Positions 27,742-34,964 of a DNA stretch of 64,000 bases are shown one piece after another (positions within the stretch are counted from its first letter, which is position 1; each line of letters starts with the position of its first letter). Under the pieces are notes generated by a model. That model was given only the letters and a program-made list of their open reading frames with translations, was not told where the DNA came from and ran no database searches. The stretch comes from Lachnospiraceae bacterium (GTDB taxonomy: Bacteria > Bacillota > Clostridia > Lachnospirales > Lachnospiraceae), in contig JAETTM010000016.1 in assembly GCA_021769135.1 (NCBI GenBank), forward strand, positions 1 to 64,000, read 5' to 3'. Made by a program: the position numbers and the translations under genes.

Positions 27742-28146
27742 ATGAAAAAGTTAAAAAAATATGGCAAATCGGGGGAAACGTTAGTGGAAGTCATGGTTTG
27801 CGCTCTCCTTTTCCTGATGATGGCGGCGGTGATGCAAGGAGCGATTTCCTTCAGCACTAACGCCCAGCACAAAAGTGCCCAGATACGTGAGACGAATGCA
27901 AAAATTTGTAGAGAACTCAGAACAACAGCTACAACGGAAGAGGGAAATGAAGCCTATGCCTTTAAGGCCACCTCCATGGATGGGAGCGCGGAAGGCAATC
28001 AGGTATTCACCATAAAAGTGCCTCTTGGCCAAAAATCCGTTACTTACAAGGATGGGCAGAACAATGACCAGACGACAGTATTTTACATATATGGCCCTGT
28101 GACGGAATCCACGAAAAGCGGAGGAACAGGGGGTGCAGGCTCTTGA
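27742..28146 (+). CDS. Minor prepilin, PilV/GspI-like
   Basis: 134-residue prepilin. KSGETLVEVMVCALLFLMM has the prepilin Gly and Glu5 but an acidic residue (Glu) at position +1 where Phe or Met is normal. A single hydrophobic helix precedes a small soluble domain ending in a Gly/Thr-rich tail. GGAGG lies upstream of the ATG. Its stop codon overlaps the TTG start of the next pilin gene, so the two are probably made in a fixed ratio. Size and position suggest a GspI/PilV-type minor pilin of the tip complex. Confidence 0.75.
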   Translation: MKKLKKYGKSGETLVEVMVCALLFLMMAAVMQGAISFSTNAQHKSAQIRETNAKICRELRTTATTEEGNEAYAFKATSMDGSAEGNQVFTIKVPLGQKSVTYKDGQNNDQTTVFYIYGPVTESTKSGGTGGAGS

Positions 28147-28874
28147 AAAAACATGGGATACGCCGAATAGAAAACAAGTCGGGAATGACCTTGGTGGAAC
28201 TGGTAGTTTCCATGCTGCTGGTGGCCATCATTATGGCGATGGTAGTGGGCATTTTGAGCCCTGCCGCAAAAATATTCCTCCGGATGCAAAGGCTCCAATA
28301 TGCCCAGCAGATTTTGGACAATACAGCCGCCCAGCTTCGGAGCATGGCGGGGGAAGCCACCCAATATGTGAAAATCTATGGGGATGCGGGAAATATTGAG
28401 GGAACCGGAGGAGCGGGGGAAGGCCCTGTCCTGGAATTCATAAATCCGGAGGGCTATGCCACACTAATTTCTGCCGATGGCAGCCCGGCTATGGATTTGG
28501 TGCTGGAAGATACTAAGATAGGTGAGGCGGAAGAAGTAAAAAAAGGCCGCCTTGTGGCCAGGTATTACAACATAGCCAATATAGGTACAGACACATATGA
28601 ATACATCTATATAAAAAATAGCAACCCGGTGGCACGGGCTGTGGCCAATATTTTTACCGACGGCTATTATATGGGGAATTATCTGGAAATGGAATTCTCC
28701 TATCCCCCCGGAGCCGGGGCGGCCGACGACCCTGTTACCTACATGGAGGCAAAATTATCCCTCTACAATAATGAGGCCCGCCAGCCGGAACATCTGGTGA
28801 CTCAGGAAAATGTGATATTGGACTTCCGCTATAGGGTGGTACGTAAGGACAGCCCGACAGCCAAGAATGGTTGA
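28143..28874 (+). CDS. Minor prepilin, PilW/GspJ-like
   Basis: 243-residue prepilin-like protein. NKSGMTLVELVVSMLLVAIIMAMVVGIL is a normal class III prepilin N-terminus with Met at +1 and Glu5. It starts at TTG 28143, which overlaps the preceding stop (TTGA), indicating translational coupling. The C-terminal domain ends in ENVILDFRYRV, with no motif I can name. The order after the GspK- and GspI-like genes suggests the GspJ/PilW role. It is the last gene before a 412-base gap that holds a terminator-like hairpin. Confidence 0.75.
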   Translation: MKKHGIRRIENKSGMTLVELVVSMLLVAIIMAMVVGILSPAAKIFLRMQRLQYAQQILDNTAAQLRSMAGEATQYVKIYGDAGNIEGTGGAGEGPVLEFINPEGYATLISADGSPAMDLVLEDTKIGEAEEVKKGRLVARYYNIANIGTDTYEYIYIKNSNPVARAVANIFTDGYYMGNYLEMEFSYPPGAGAADDPVTYMEAKLSLYNNEARQPEHLVTQENVILDFRYRVVRKDSPTAKNG

Positions 28875-28910
28875 GGCGTGGGAAATGCGCTTTTGCTTCC
28901 TTAGAGGAAA

Positions 28911-28980
28911 GTCCGTCGCCAGACGGACATAAAATGACGAAGAACCGAAGGTTCTTCATGAAGTGTCGAAGACACTTTTT
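28911..28980 (+). terminator. Three successive hairpins ending in a terminator
   Basis: GTCCGTC-gcca-GACGGAC (28911-28928), GAAGAACC-gaa-GGTTCTTC (28939-28957) and AAGTGTC-gaa-GACACTT (28961-28977) follow each other, and the last runs into TTTTT. The third is a good Rho-independent terminator and would separate the minor-pilin genes from the major pilin. Two extra stem-loops in front make this more than a plain terminator. Confidence 0.7.
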
Positions 28981-29286
28981 ACCAAAGAGAAAGAAACCGA
29001 TGAAGCGGATTGTCTTGGTAAAAGAAAGGAACCGATGAAACAGATTATTCTGGTAAAAAGGAATGAATCGGTACAATGGATAAAATGGGAATATAGATGC
29101 AGTCCATACGATGCATTTATAGATAAATGGGGCGGTTTCCCAAAACCCCGCCGATGGCCATAAGCCGGCCCGGCTGCCTGGCAGCCCACGGCTTTCGCAC
29201 ACAGGCCACCGGCAAGGCGGATAAAGGAACGCCGCGCCGAATGTTACTATAATTTTAAAATGTCTTATGAAAAAAGGAGAGGAAAA
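28981..29286 (+). other. Leader region of the major pilin gene, partly unexplained
   Basis: About 300 bases with no convincing gene. It holds two diverged 36-base units (GAAACCGATGAAGCGG.. and GAACCGATGAAACAG..), a GC-rich patch with a perfect GGCTGCC-T-GGCAGCC hairpin (29172-29186), and TATAAT (29248-29253) close to the pilin gene without a clear -35 box. A 66-codon ORF here has no ribosome binding site and I do not call it. The GC-rich, base-paired part could be a regulatory RNA leader. It does not match riboswitch consensus sequences I know. Confidence 0.4.
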
Positions 29287-29709
29287 ATGTTAAACAAACT
29301 CAAAAAGAACAACAAAAAGGGTTTCACCCTGGTAGAATTAATCGTTGTATTGGTTATTCTCGCAATTTTGGCAGCTTTATTGGTACCGGCTTTGACGGGG
29401 TATATTGATAAGGCGAAGAAGGAGCAGGTTATTGCTCAGACAAGACAGGCGGTAATGGCAGCACAAACATTGGCAGATGGGGTATATGCTACAACACCGG
29501 CTAGTCTTGATGATACTTGGTTTAGTTCAGGTACAAATAAAACTGATATATTGAATTTGGCAGAATTAAATACTACTGGTAATGACATCACAGCTTTAAC
29601 TTTTGATACTACTACTGGTGGAAAAATAGCTACGCTTACATTTACCGATGGAAAATATACTTGTACTTATACTGCAGCAAATACTCCTAAATATGTGGTT
29701 ACTCCATAA
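29287..29709 (+). CDS. pilA: Major type IV pilin PilA
   Basis: 140-residue prepilin and likely main structural subunit of the pilus. A basic leader (MLNKLKKNNKKG) is followed by FTLVELIVVLVILAILAALLVPAL with Phe1 and Glu5, then an amphipathic helix (KAKKEQVIAQTRQAVMAAQTLAD) and a short Thr-rich globular domain without cysteines. I start at 29287 because AGGAGAGG lies just upstream, while the track ATG at 29260 has no such site. The 3' two thirds use more A/T-rich codons than the neighbouring pilus genes, suggesting high expression, diversification or exchange of the exposed domain. It has its own putative -10 and sits behind a terminator, so it is probably transcribed separately. Confidence 0.9.
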   Translation: MLNKLKKNNKKGFTLVELIVVLVILAILAALLVPALTGYIDKAKKEQVIAQTRQAVMAAQTLADGVYATTPASLDDTWFSSGTNKTDILNLAELNTTGNDITALTFDTTTGGKIATLTFTDGKYTCTYTAANTPKYVVTP

Positions 29710-29728
29710 CTATAATTAAACTGAAGCC

Positions 29729-30202
29729 ATGAACAAAACCAACACATTGTCAAATGACCAAAACTACAAAGAAAAATCAAAAAACAGGCATCTCATCCGG
29801 GCTCTGTCTGTCATAGTCCTCATCTTGGCAATCGTGACGGCATCCGTTCCGGGCATCCTGGCCATTATGCGGCGCGCCGATGCACAGGTGGCGCTGGGGA
29901 ATGCAAAATCCCTCCGCCTGGCGCTGCAAGTGGCCTCTACGGAAGCCTATGCTGCAGGACATCCCTTTGGCGATGCTGCCCAAATCGGGGGCATTGCCGA
30001 AGAATCCTGGAGGAAGGTCATTACGGACAGCAAGATACCCGGGGATTTCTGGGTGCTGCAGACGGATGAAAGCGGCTATGAAGTGCTCCGTTTTCTCTAT
30101 CAGGAAGGGAACTTTACAGTAAGCTATACAAAGGAACCGCTGGTTTATGAGGTATGCTACGGGCAGACCTACATAAAGACGGAACAAAGCGCCGTTTATT
30201 GA
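29729..30202 (+). CDS. Pilin-like membrane protein without a prepilin cleavage motif
   Basis: 157-residue protein with one N-terminal hydrophobic segment (RALSVIVLILAIVTASVPGILAIM) followed by a pilin-like amphipathic helix (ADAQVALGNAKSLRLALQVASTEAYA) and a small domain. It resembles a short pilin but lacks the Gly-Phe-Thr-Leu-x-Glu junction, so PilD cleavage is not expected. The ATG at 29729 has no clear ribosome binding site, and a better upstream or alternative start is not visible. It lies between pilA and pilD. It may be a non-cleaved accessory pilin or assembly factor. This is inference only. Confidence 0.65.
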   Translation: MNKTNTLSNDQNYKEKSKNRHLIRALSVIVLILAIVTASVPGILAIMRRADAQVALGNAKSLRLALQVASTEAYAAGHPFGDAAQIGGIAEESWRKVITDSKIPGDFWVLQTDESGYEVLRFLYQEGNFTVSYTKEPLVYEVCYGQTYIKTEQSAVY

Positions 30203-30250
30203 AACAGGGAGTGTGCCCCTGTAGAAGAACGGCCGACAGAAAGGAAGAAA

Positions 30251-31033
30251 ATGATTGCAGTGCTGAATGGAATCCTATGGCTGCTCCGGTTTGCCATAGG
30301 GGCCTGCGTATTCAGCTTCTTCAATGTGGTCATCTACCGTCTCCCCAAAGAGGAGAGCGTAGTCCACGGGCGCAGCCATTGCATGAGCTGCGGGAGAACA
30401 CTTACGGCAGGGGAATTGATTCCCTGTGTCAGCTACCTGATACAGGGGAAAAAATGCCGCGGATGCGGTGAAAAGATTTCAGGAAGATATTTTAAAGTAG
30501 AACTGGCAGGCGGCCTCGCTTTTGCCTGCTGCGGTGCATATTTTGGATGTGGGGAGTACGGGCTGTTATCCCTTCGTGGGCTTATAGCCTTCGCATATCT
30601 GGGCATCCTCACCATCATAGCTCTTATAGATTGGGATACAAGGGTCATTTATGACCGTTTTCATATACTTATTTTGCTTCTGGGCATCGCCGCCCTATGG
30701 CTTTTCCCGGAGCATTCCGTAACTGAGCGCCTCATCGGCGCGGCTGCGGTATCGCTGCCCATGCTCCTTATCGCTATGGCGATAGAAGGCGCTTTTGGTG
30801 GGGGGGATATCAAACTGATGGCCGTAAGCGGCTTCCTCCTTGGTTGGCGCAGCATCCTCATCGCCATGTTCCTTGGCCTGCTTTTCGGCAGTGTCTACGC
30901 TATAGGAATGATGGCCGCGAAAAAATTAACCCGGAAAGACCACTTCGCCTTCGGCCCCTTCCTGGCCCTGGGCCTGGCTGTCGCCCTCTTTTACGGCGAT
31001 GCTATAGCCAACTGGTATCTTTCGCTATTATAA
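30251..31033 (+). CDS. pilD: Prepilin peptidase / N-methyltransferase PilD
   Basis: Family A24 membrane aspartyl protease that cleaves prepilin leaders and methylates the new N-terminus. The cytoplasmic N-terminal domain has the paired zinc-type motifs HCMSCG and CRGCG (about residues 43-70) seen in bifunctional enzymes. The catalytic aspartates lie in IDWDTRVIYD (about residue 124) and in GGGDIKLMAVSGFLLGW (about residue 181). Multiple membrane segments fill the rest, and 260 residues is normal. AAAGGAAGAAA precedes the ATG. It should process the pilins and giant prepilin encoded upstream. Confidence 0.95.
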   Translation: MIAVLNGILWLLRFAIGACVFSFFNVVIYRLPKEESVVHGRSHCMSCGRTLTAGELIPCVSYLIQGKKCRGCGEKISGRYFKVELAGGLAFACCGAYFGCGEYGLLSLRGLIAFAYLGILTIIALIDWDTRVIYDRFHILILLLGIAALWLFPEHSVTERLIGAAAVSLPMLLIAMAIEGAFGGGDIKLMAVSGFLLGWRSILIAMFLGLLFGSVYAIGMMAAKKLTRKDHFAFGPFLALGLAVALFYGDAIANWYLSLL

Positions 31034-31061
31034 TATGAAAAGCAATGAAAGGAGCAAACCA

Positions 31062-32261
31062 ATGCCAAATTTCCGCTATACAGCCAAAAGCATGGAAGGC
31101 AAAATCCAGAAGGGAACGATGGAAGCGGCAGGGGAGAGCGCCCTCCAGCAGATGCTGAAGGAGCAGGGCCTCTACCTTATCGAAGCCAAAGACGCCGTTT
31201 CTGCGAAAAAACATAAAAAACTTACTGCCAGACAGCTTTCTGAGTTTTCCAAGGAACTGTCCACCCTTCTTGCTTCCGGTGTCAGCATCGTCCGCGCGTT
31301 GGAAATCATCGCGGAGGAGGAAGGGATTTCGCCGGTAACCAAAGCCCTTTATCTGGATATCCTGGCGGAACTGAAACGGGGGCTTAGCCTGTCAGAGGCC
31401 ATGGAGCAGAGACAATGTTTCCCGGAACTTATGCTGGGGATGATTCGTTCCGGGGAAGGGAGCGGCAACATCGATGCTGTCATGAACCGTCTGGCCCTGC
31501 ATTATGAAAGGGAAAACCGGTTAAGGCAGCAGGTGCATTCGGCTATGACCTATCCAATGGTGCTGCTGGTGATGAGCATCCTGGTGGTGATTTTAATCGT
31601 GACCTTTATCCTGCCCCAGTTCGAAGAGCTTTTTGCGGAAATGGAAAGCCTTCCTGTGGTGACGGAAATATTGATGGGGATATCCGATTTCCTTGTGCAG
31701 CAATGGTACGTGGCGCTGTTAGCGGTATTTCTTTTGTTTATTATCCTGCGGACAGTGGGCAAGATTTATAAAGTGCGGCGCACTATCGATTATATTAAAG
31801 TACATATGCCGGTGGCGGGCAAGCTGAACAAGGTGATTTATACAGCCCGTTTTTCCAGGACACTAAGCAGCCTTTATTCCAGCGGCATGCCTATCGCACA
31901 GGCCCTGCAGACGGCGGGGGGAACGGTAGGCAACATCTATGTGGAAGAGCAGTTCGACAAAGTGATTGCTATGGTCCGCAGCGGTATCCCTTTATCCCAG
32001 GCGCTGCGGGAAGTGGATGGTTTTCTGCGCAAGCTTTCCAGCACTATCCTGGTCGGGGAAGAAAGCGGTCGTCTGGACATCATGCTGGACTCCATCGCCA
32101 TGACCATGGAAGAAGAAGCGGAAGCGGCCACCAAACGTTTAGTAACATTGCTGGAGCCCATACTTATCTGTATTATGGCGCTGGTGGTAGGCTTTATCAT
32201 CATAGCCGTTATGCTGCCGATTTACGAGTCTTATGGAGCGATTGAAGGCTCGGCATATTAG
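31062..32261 (+). CDS. pilC: Type IV pilus inner-membrane platform protein PilC
   Basis: GspF/PilC-family polytopic protein that couples the ATPases to pilin assembly. Two repeated cytoplasmic domains are visible: LSEFSKELSTLLASGVSIVRALEII with GEGSGNIDAVMNRLA, and ARFSRTLSSLYSSGMPIAQALQTA with GEESGRLDIMLDSIA. Membrane segments follow each repeat. Start 31062 (MPNFRYTAKSMEGK) is chosen because GAAAGGAG lies 7 bases upstream, and it matches the family N-terminus. Length is 399 residues, as usual. Two tandem hairpin elements lie between it and pilMN. Confidence 0.95.
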   Translation: MPNFRYTAKSMEGKIQKGTMEAAGESALQQMLKEQGLYLIEAKDAVSAKKHKKLTARQLSEFSKELSTLLASGVSIVRALEIIAEEEGISPVTKALYLDILAELKRGLSLSEAMEQRQCFPELMLGMIRSGEGSGNIDAVMNRLALHYERENRLRQQVHSAMTYPMVLLVMSILVVILIVTFILPQFEELFAEMESLPVVTEILMGISDFLVQQWYVALLAVFLLFIILRTVGKIYKVRRTIDYIKVHMPVAGKLNKVIYTARFSRTLSSLYSSGMPIAQALQTAGGTVGNIYVEEQFDKVIAMVRSGIPLSQALREVDGFLRKLSSTILVGEESGRLDIMLDSIAMTMEEEAEAATKRLVTLLEPILICIMALVVGFIIIAVMLPIYESYGAIEGSAY

Positions 32262-32277
32262 ACAATATAAATAGTAA

Positions 32278-32405
32278 GGAACTGGAATAAATACTGGAAA
32301 CAGCAAGTGCCCGGTAAGAGCCCCAGAGAATTTCATGGCTGCAAAGCAGACAGGAAATTGCTCTGCGTGGAGTTGGCGCTGGAAGGGCACTTGCGGAACT
32401 GGAAT
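32278..32405 (+). repeat. GGAACTGGAA hairpin element, copy A
   Basis: About 128-base imperfect palindrome bounded by GGAACTGGAA on both sides. Outer stem GCAAGTGCCC (32303-32312) / GGGCACTTGC (32385-32394), middle stem CAGAG / CTCTG, inner hairpin CTGC-AAA-GCAG. Its right boundary is shared with copy B. Confidence 0.8.
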
Positions 32406-32536
32406 ACTGAAAACAGCAGATATCCGGACAGCACCTCAGAAAATTTACGGATGCGAAAGCAGCCGGGAATTTTCTGCATATGAAAAGAGTTTAGGTGCTG
32501 GAAGGATATCTGCGGAACTGGAATAAATACTGGAAT
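32395..32536 (+). repeat. GGAACTGGAA hairpin element, copy B, upstream of pilMN
   Basis: Tandem neighbour of copy A. Outer stem GCAGATATCC (32416-32425) / GGATATCTGC (32504-32513) differs in sequence from copy A but is perfectly complementary. The inner loop is TGC-GAAA-GCA. The right end GGAACTGGAATAAATACTGG runs into AATAGGAGAAG and the pilMN start. Confidence 0.8.
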
Positions 32537-32548
32537 AGGAGAAGAAGT

Positions 32549-34186
32549 ATGAATCAGACAGTCATTGTTTTTTCAGAAGATTGTATATTGGCGGCATCGG
32601 GCAGGGAAGGGAAATATCCGGCCCTTTCCGGCGTAAAGAAAATCGGGCTGCAGATGCAGGGGGATTCCTTCGAGCGGTGGGGGCAGGCATTAAAAGAACT
32701 TCCCCGGGAATGGAAAGCAGGGCAGGCCCATCTGGTGCTCCCTGTAAGCATGTGCTCATCCAGGGTGTTGAAGCTGCCCTATGCGAAAGGAAAGCAGCTG
32801 GCGGATATGGCATCCAAAGAGATGGCGGACAGCTTCCGGAACGAAGTGGCCGATTACTCCATCGTTTCGGAAGATAAGAAAAATGGGGTGGATATTTGCG
32901 TAGGCGGCGTGGATTCCGGACAGCTGGACAGCTTTTGTTCTATTTGCGCGGATGTAGGCATTGCCGTTGGAAGCATGAGCATCCCTATGGAGGGTTATCT
33001 GCATATTTTGCAGCAGCTGGATAGTTATTATAACCGCACGGCCATCTACCTTTTCTTTGAAGAAGGAAGCATGATGAGCGTGCTCTGCCAGGATGGCCGC
33101 TACCTTTATTCCGGGCGCAGCCGCCTGTTCAGCGAGCCGGGAACTTTGGATTTCGGAACGGAAATCGTCCGCAGCGTTTCCGGTATCCTTCAATTTTACG
33201 CATCGGAAAAAAGGGAAAATCCCATTACGGATGTTTACTATGTGGGCTGCCCGGCCGGGGATTTTGAAGTGAGCGTGGAAGGCATAGAGAACATGAACCT
33301 GAAAACCGCCCCTATGGCGGTGAGCGAGAAAATTTCCGTTCCCCCGGGCCAGAAGGCGGCGGACTGGATTCCCTGTATCGGCGCTATGATGAAAAACAGC
33401 AGGGCGGAAAAAAGGATTGACCTTTACCGGGCGAATAAGAAGTTTTCCGAAAAAGGGGAAAAACAGCAGGGAATCGGAAAGCATCTGCTGTTTCCGGCGG
33501 CGGTATTTATCCTGTGCATGATTCCTACGATTATATTTTTCATATTAAATAGAATCACATTAAATGAAATCCAGAAGAAGCAGGAATGGATAGCATCCGA
33601 AGAAGTGCAGAGCCAATATAACCAGGCGATGGATTTGGGGCGGCAGCTGGCGGATATCGAGAGCAGTATTGCGGCGGTGGAACTGACCAGCCAGAATTTA
33701 TCCGTCTATCCGGAACTTTCCAATGATATTCTCCGCCAGATTGAAAATGCGGGAGGGGCGGGAATCGAGTGCCGGATTACCGGTTACGATGCCTCCACCG
33801 GGGTGCTCACCTTCCAGGCTGAAAGCCGGAAAGTCATTGACGTGCCGGACTATATATTGAAATTGAAGGACAGCGGACTATTCCATACGGTAAACTATAC
33901 CGGATACGATTACGATAATGAGTGGTATACCCTTTCCCTTTCCTGTGCGATGGAAGGGAAGATTTCCAAGCAGGCCCAGGAACAGGGGATTACCTGGGAG
34001 ACGAAGGAAACTCAGGGCGGAACCCAGGGGGCGGACGAGGCCCAGACGCAGGCGGGGCAGGAAGCCGGAAGCCAGGACGGGGCAGCTGTCCAGGAAGCAG
34101 ACGGGAGCCAGGATGGTGGAATAGCTGAGGAAGCTGGCGGAAGCCAGGATGCGGAAGGTCAGCTGCCGGAAGGAGGTACACAATGA
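32549..34186 (+). CDS. PilM-PilN fusion, type IV pilus assembly
   Basis: The N-terminal half (about residues 1-300) resembles the actin-like cytoplasmic PilM ATPase. A membrane segment at about residue 312 (LLFPAAVFILCMIPTIIFFIL) is followed by a PilN-like periplasmic-type coiled and ferredoxin-like region. The last 60 or so residues are a Gln/Gly/Glu/Ala-rich tail. PilM and PilN normally are separate proteins that bind each other through the PilN N-terminus, so a fusion removes that interface. I start at ATG 32549 (MNQTVIVF), the first Met after the AGGAGAAG site, not at the track TTG 32495 inside the repeat. The stop overlaps the next gene (ATGA). Confidence 0.8.
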   Translation: MNQTVIVFSEDCILAASGREGKYPALSGVKKIGLQMQGDSFERWGQALKELPREWKAGQAHLVLPVSMCSSRVLKLPYAKGKQLADMASKEMADSFRNEVADYSIVSEDKKNGVDICVGGVDSGQLDSFCSICADVGIAVGSMSIPMEGYLHILQQLDSYYNRTAIYLFFEEGSMMSVLCQDGRYLYSGRSRLFSEPGTLDFGTEIVRSVSGILQFYASEKRENPITDVYYVGCPAGDFEVSVEGIENMNLKTAPMAVSEKISVPPGQKAADWIPCIGAMMKNSRAEKRIDLYRANKKFSEKGEKQQGIGKHLLFPAAVFILCMIPTIIFFILNRITLNEIQKKQEWIASEEVQSQYNQAMDLGRQLADIESSIAAVELTSQNLSVYPELSNDILRQIENAGGAGIECRITGYDASTGVLTFQAESRKVIDVPDYILKLKDSGLFHTVNYTGYDYDNEWYTLSLSCAMEGKISKQAQEQGITWETKETQGGTQGADEAQTQAGQEAGSQDGAAVQEADGSQDGGIAEEAGGSQDAEGQLPEGGTQ

Positions 34187-34797
34187 GACTGGAATTAACG
34201 GAAAATGATATTTTATTGCTGAAGCTGGCGGGCAGCATCCTGATTGCGTTTCTTGTAATCCGGTTTCTGCTGATGCCTGGGATTGAACATTTTCAGGAAA
34301 ACTGCATACAAAGGGATGAACTGACGGAAACGGCGGAGACGATGCAGGCCGCTATTGATGGAATCCCTGTATTAAAGCAGGAAATAGAGAACAGCCAAAA
34401 GGAATTGGAAGAAGTATCCTCCGTTTATTATGAACATATGGAAAACCATCAGGTGGACGAACTGCTGACAGGGCTGGCCTTAAAACATGGCCTTTTTCCC
34501 GTATCCCTTTCCATAACAGAGGCGGCTCCGAAAATCCCGGACGCTTATCTGTACGGCGTAACGGCAGGAAGCGGAAAAGCCCCTTCGGCCCACTACATAC
34601 AGACTGCGGCAGGAAATATGGTGCTTCGCGGGGAGGAAGCCCAATTTTTCGGCTTCCTGGATGATGTGGAAACCAACTACCCTGCGCTTCGTCTATGCAG
34701 CCTGAAAATGGACGAACAAATATATTTCGATCAGGACTGGAACGTCATTGACCAGCCCGACATGAGCTGCGGACTGGAAATATACATGCACGAATAA
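34183..34797 (+). CDS. pilO: PilO-like type IV pilus assembly protein
   Basis: 204-residue bitopic membrane protein. A short cytoplasmic N-terminus is followed by a membrane segment (LAGSILIAFLVIRFLLMPGI), a coiled-coil (RDELTETAETMQAAIDGIPVLKQEIENSQKELEE) and a small C-terminal alpha/beta domain. This is the PilO/GspM plan. It starts at ATGA overlapping the PilMN stop, so the two are co-translated and should form the PilMNO alignment complex linking the motor to the platform. Family assignment rests on architecture and position. Confidence 0.8.
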   Translation: MRLELTENDILLLKLAGSILIAFLVIRFLLMPGIEHFQENCIQRDELTETAETMQAAIDGIPVLKQEIENSQKELEEVSSVYYEHMENHQVDELLTGLALKHGLFPVSLSITEAAPKIPDAYLYGVTAGSGKAPSAHYIQTAAGNMVLRGEEAQFFGFLDDVETNYPALRLCSLKMDEQIYFDQDWNVIDQPDMSCGLEIYMHE

Positions 34798-34834
34798 TTA
34801 TGTGATGAGAAAAGGGCACTGGAAGGACACTTAC

Positions 34835-34950
34835 GGAACTGGAAAAACAGTAAGTGGCCGTACAGTGCCCCCAGAGGATTTTCGGACGGCAACGTCCGGA
34901 AATAGCTCTGCGAGAAAGGGCACTGGAAGGACACTTACGGAACTGGAATA
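34835..34950 (+). repeat. GGAACTGGAA hairpin element, copy C, upstream of pilB
   Basis: Full copy. Outer stem GTAAGTGGCC / GGACACTTAC has one mismatch, with CAGTGCCC / GGGCACTG, CAGAG / CTCTG, and inner GGACG-GCAA-CGTCC with a GNRA-type loop. The right end GGAACTGGAATAGAAGGAGG contains the pilB ribosome binding site. A partial right half (34807-34842) with nearly the same bases lies just upstream, indicating a decayed tandem copy. Confidence 0.8.
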
Positions 34951-34964
34951 GAAGGAGGTTTATT

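Noticed and set aside
28900-28930. RNase P RNA start (GAGGAAAGTCCG)
   Set aside because: Only the short conserved start matches. The following sequence goes into three simple hairpins and a terminator and lacks the other conserved RNase P regions.
28963-29163. 66-codon ORF in the pilA leader
   Set aside because: It starts inside the terminator hairpin, has no ribosome binding site and is partly made of diverged repeats.
34854-34964. ORF-track start of pilB
   Set aside because: It lies within the hairpin element. TTG 34965 has AAGGAGG at the right distance and gives the family N-terminus.
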